Below, piece by piece: positions 34,463 to 35,000 of a stretch of DNA of 35,000 bases; the stretch's first letter is position 1, and every line of letters begins with the position of its first letter. The notes beneath the pieces are model-generated. The model saw only the letters and a list, made by a program, of their open reading frames with translations. It was not told the DNA's origin and made no database searches. Position numbers and translations under genes: made by a program. This stretch comes from Symbiodinium natans (taxonomy: Eukaryota > Sar > Dinophyceae > Suessiales > Symbiodiniaceae), in contig CAJNDS010000468.1 in assembly GCA_905221605.1 (NCBI GenBank), positions 1-35,000 on the forward strand, given 5' to 3'.

Positions 34463-34492
34463 TACTTATGACTACCCATGAACCTCCAAGTA
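34463..34492. mobile_element. Family A right-end remnant (30 bp)
   Basis: TACTTATGACTACCCATGAA then CCTCCAAGTA. A CCCTAAA array abuts it on the left, as at 2637 and 19238. Confidence 0.7.
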
Positions 34493-34532
34493 GGGGCTTG
34501 ACATGTACATATATTGGAGTAATCATCGGCGT

Positions 34533-34742
34533 GGGGTTTAGGGTTTAGCATTTAGGGTTTAGGGTTTAGGGTTTAGGGTTTAGGGTTTAGGGTTTAGGGT
34601 TTAGGGTTTAGGGTTTAGGGTTTAGGGTTTAGGGTTTAGGGTTTAGGGTTTACTGTAATGTTTAGGGTTTTGGGTTTAGGGTTTAGGGTTCAGGGTTCAG
34701 GGTTCAGGGTTCAGGGTTCAGGGTTCAGGGTTCAGGGTTCAG
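34533..34742 (+). repeat. TTTAGGG array ending in TTCAGGG units
   Basis: About 14 clean TTTAGGG units, then eight TTCAGGG in a row (34690-34742). Confidence 0.97.
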
Positions 34743-34779
34743 GCCTGTTTCGGCCTAAGCCCTATAGCCGCTTGCCATC

Positions 34780-34886
34780 CTTTAGTTGCTGAGTACGCTG
34801 GGACAAAAAAGCTTAGCCTTTCCCTTTTGGTAGGGTGATGTATACCCCAAAAGGCTAATTAAAGGTTACGTACTCAGCTTACTAAG
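34780..34886 (-). mobile_element. Introner-like element, family C (copy 3)
   Basis: On the minus strand it begins CTTAGTAAGCTGAGTACGTA and ends GTACTCAGCAACTAAAG. GTAAGCTGAGTAC/GTACTCAGC are inverted ends, and CTTA|GTAAG resembles a perfect 5' splice site. No clear target duplication. The minus-strand sequence before it reads QFERFGVGFRF, possibly an exon end. Confidence 0.65.
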
Positions 34887-34927
34887 AAACCTAAAACCAA
34901 CACCGAAGCGCTCGAACTGCAAATGGA

Positions 34928-34980
34928 ACCCTAAACCCTAAACCCTAAACCCTAAACCCTAAACCCTAAACCCTAAACCC
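34928..34980 (-). repeat. (CCCTAAA)n array at window end
   Basis: Seven clean C-strand heptamers. Confidence 0.96.
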
Positions 34981-35000
34981 AAAATGGTAGCCGAGTCGTC

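Overview
The window looks like nuclear DNA of a microbial eukaryote whose telomere-type repeat is TTTAGGG. A dinoflagellate or related alga fits best. The reasons are the TTTAGGG motif, a secreted BspA-like (DUF285) repeat gene, GC-AG as well as GT-AG intron borders, intron-sized elements with terminal inverted repeats (introners), and a non-LTR reverse-transcriptase scrap with a PTRGI-x-QG block. No spliced-leader, rRNA or tRNA gene was found, so the taxon is an inference. There is no bacterial operon logic and no long continuous gene.

More than a third of the window is made of interstitial telomere-like arrays, (TTTAGGG)n or (CCCTAAA)n, perfect or with local variants (TTTAGTAGGG, TATAGGG, TTTCGGG, TTTGGGG, TTTAGGGGG, TTTAAGGGG). 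They switch orientation every few hundred bases. Between them lie unique islands of two kinds. The first kind is AT-rich and made of short inverted-repeat elements: family A with ends TACTTGGAGG/CCTCCAAGTA, family B with ends near AGAGCCCAATACCCC, family C (introners), and a weaker family D. The second kind is GC-richer, about 60-120 bp long, and usually has an open frame with AG and GT/GC/GA at its borders. I annotate these as candidate exons at low confidence, because such short frames are often open by chance.

The best gene is on the minus strand at 2965-1674. It has a signal-peptide exon, a linker exon and DUF285 repeat exons. Joining them at GC-AG, GC-AG and GT-AG borders restores the family consensus. 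Two of its introns are family-C elements sitting at the same place in successive protein repeats. Its first intron holds telomeric arrays in both orientations. Another DUF285 exon at 316-113 may be a downstream part of it. Other fair coding calls are the head-to-head pair at 27772-27374 (minus) and 27943-28042 (plus, with a GTAAGT donor), and minus-strand exons at 12935-12449, 24441-24092 and 31069-30746.

Satellite-like blocks stand out: a 21-bp minisatellite at 9346-10313 with an internal inversion, a 9-bp array at 29877-30097, a 62-69-bp repeat at 32636-32965, and a 30-bp repeat at 32966-33765. The 21-bp and 30-bp blocks are followed by the same diverged ~100-bp sequence and then by a CCCTAAA array, so they look like two copies of one module. 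In two places a telomeric array sits inside an inverted-repeat element, once between two copies of TCCAA, which shows that arrays arrived as insertions. The main hypothesis is that telomere-like arrays and short DNA elements together build the introns here.
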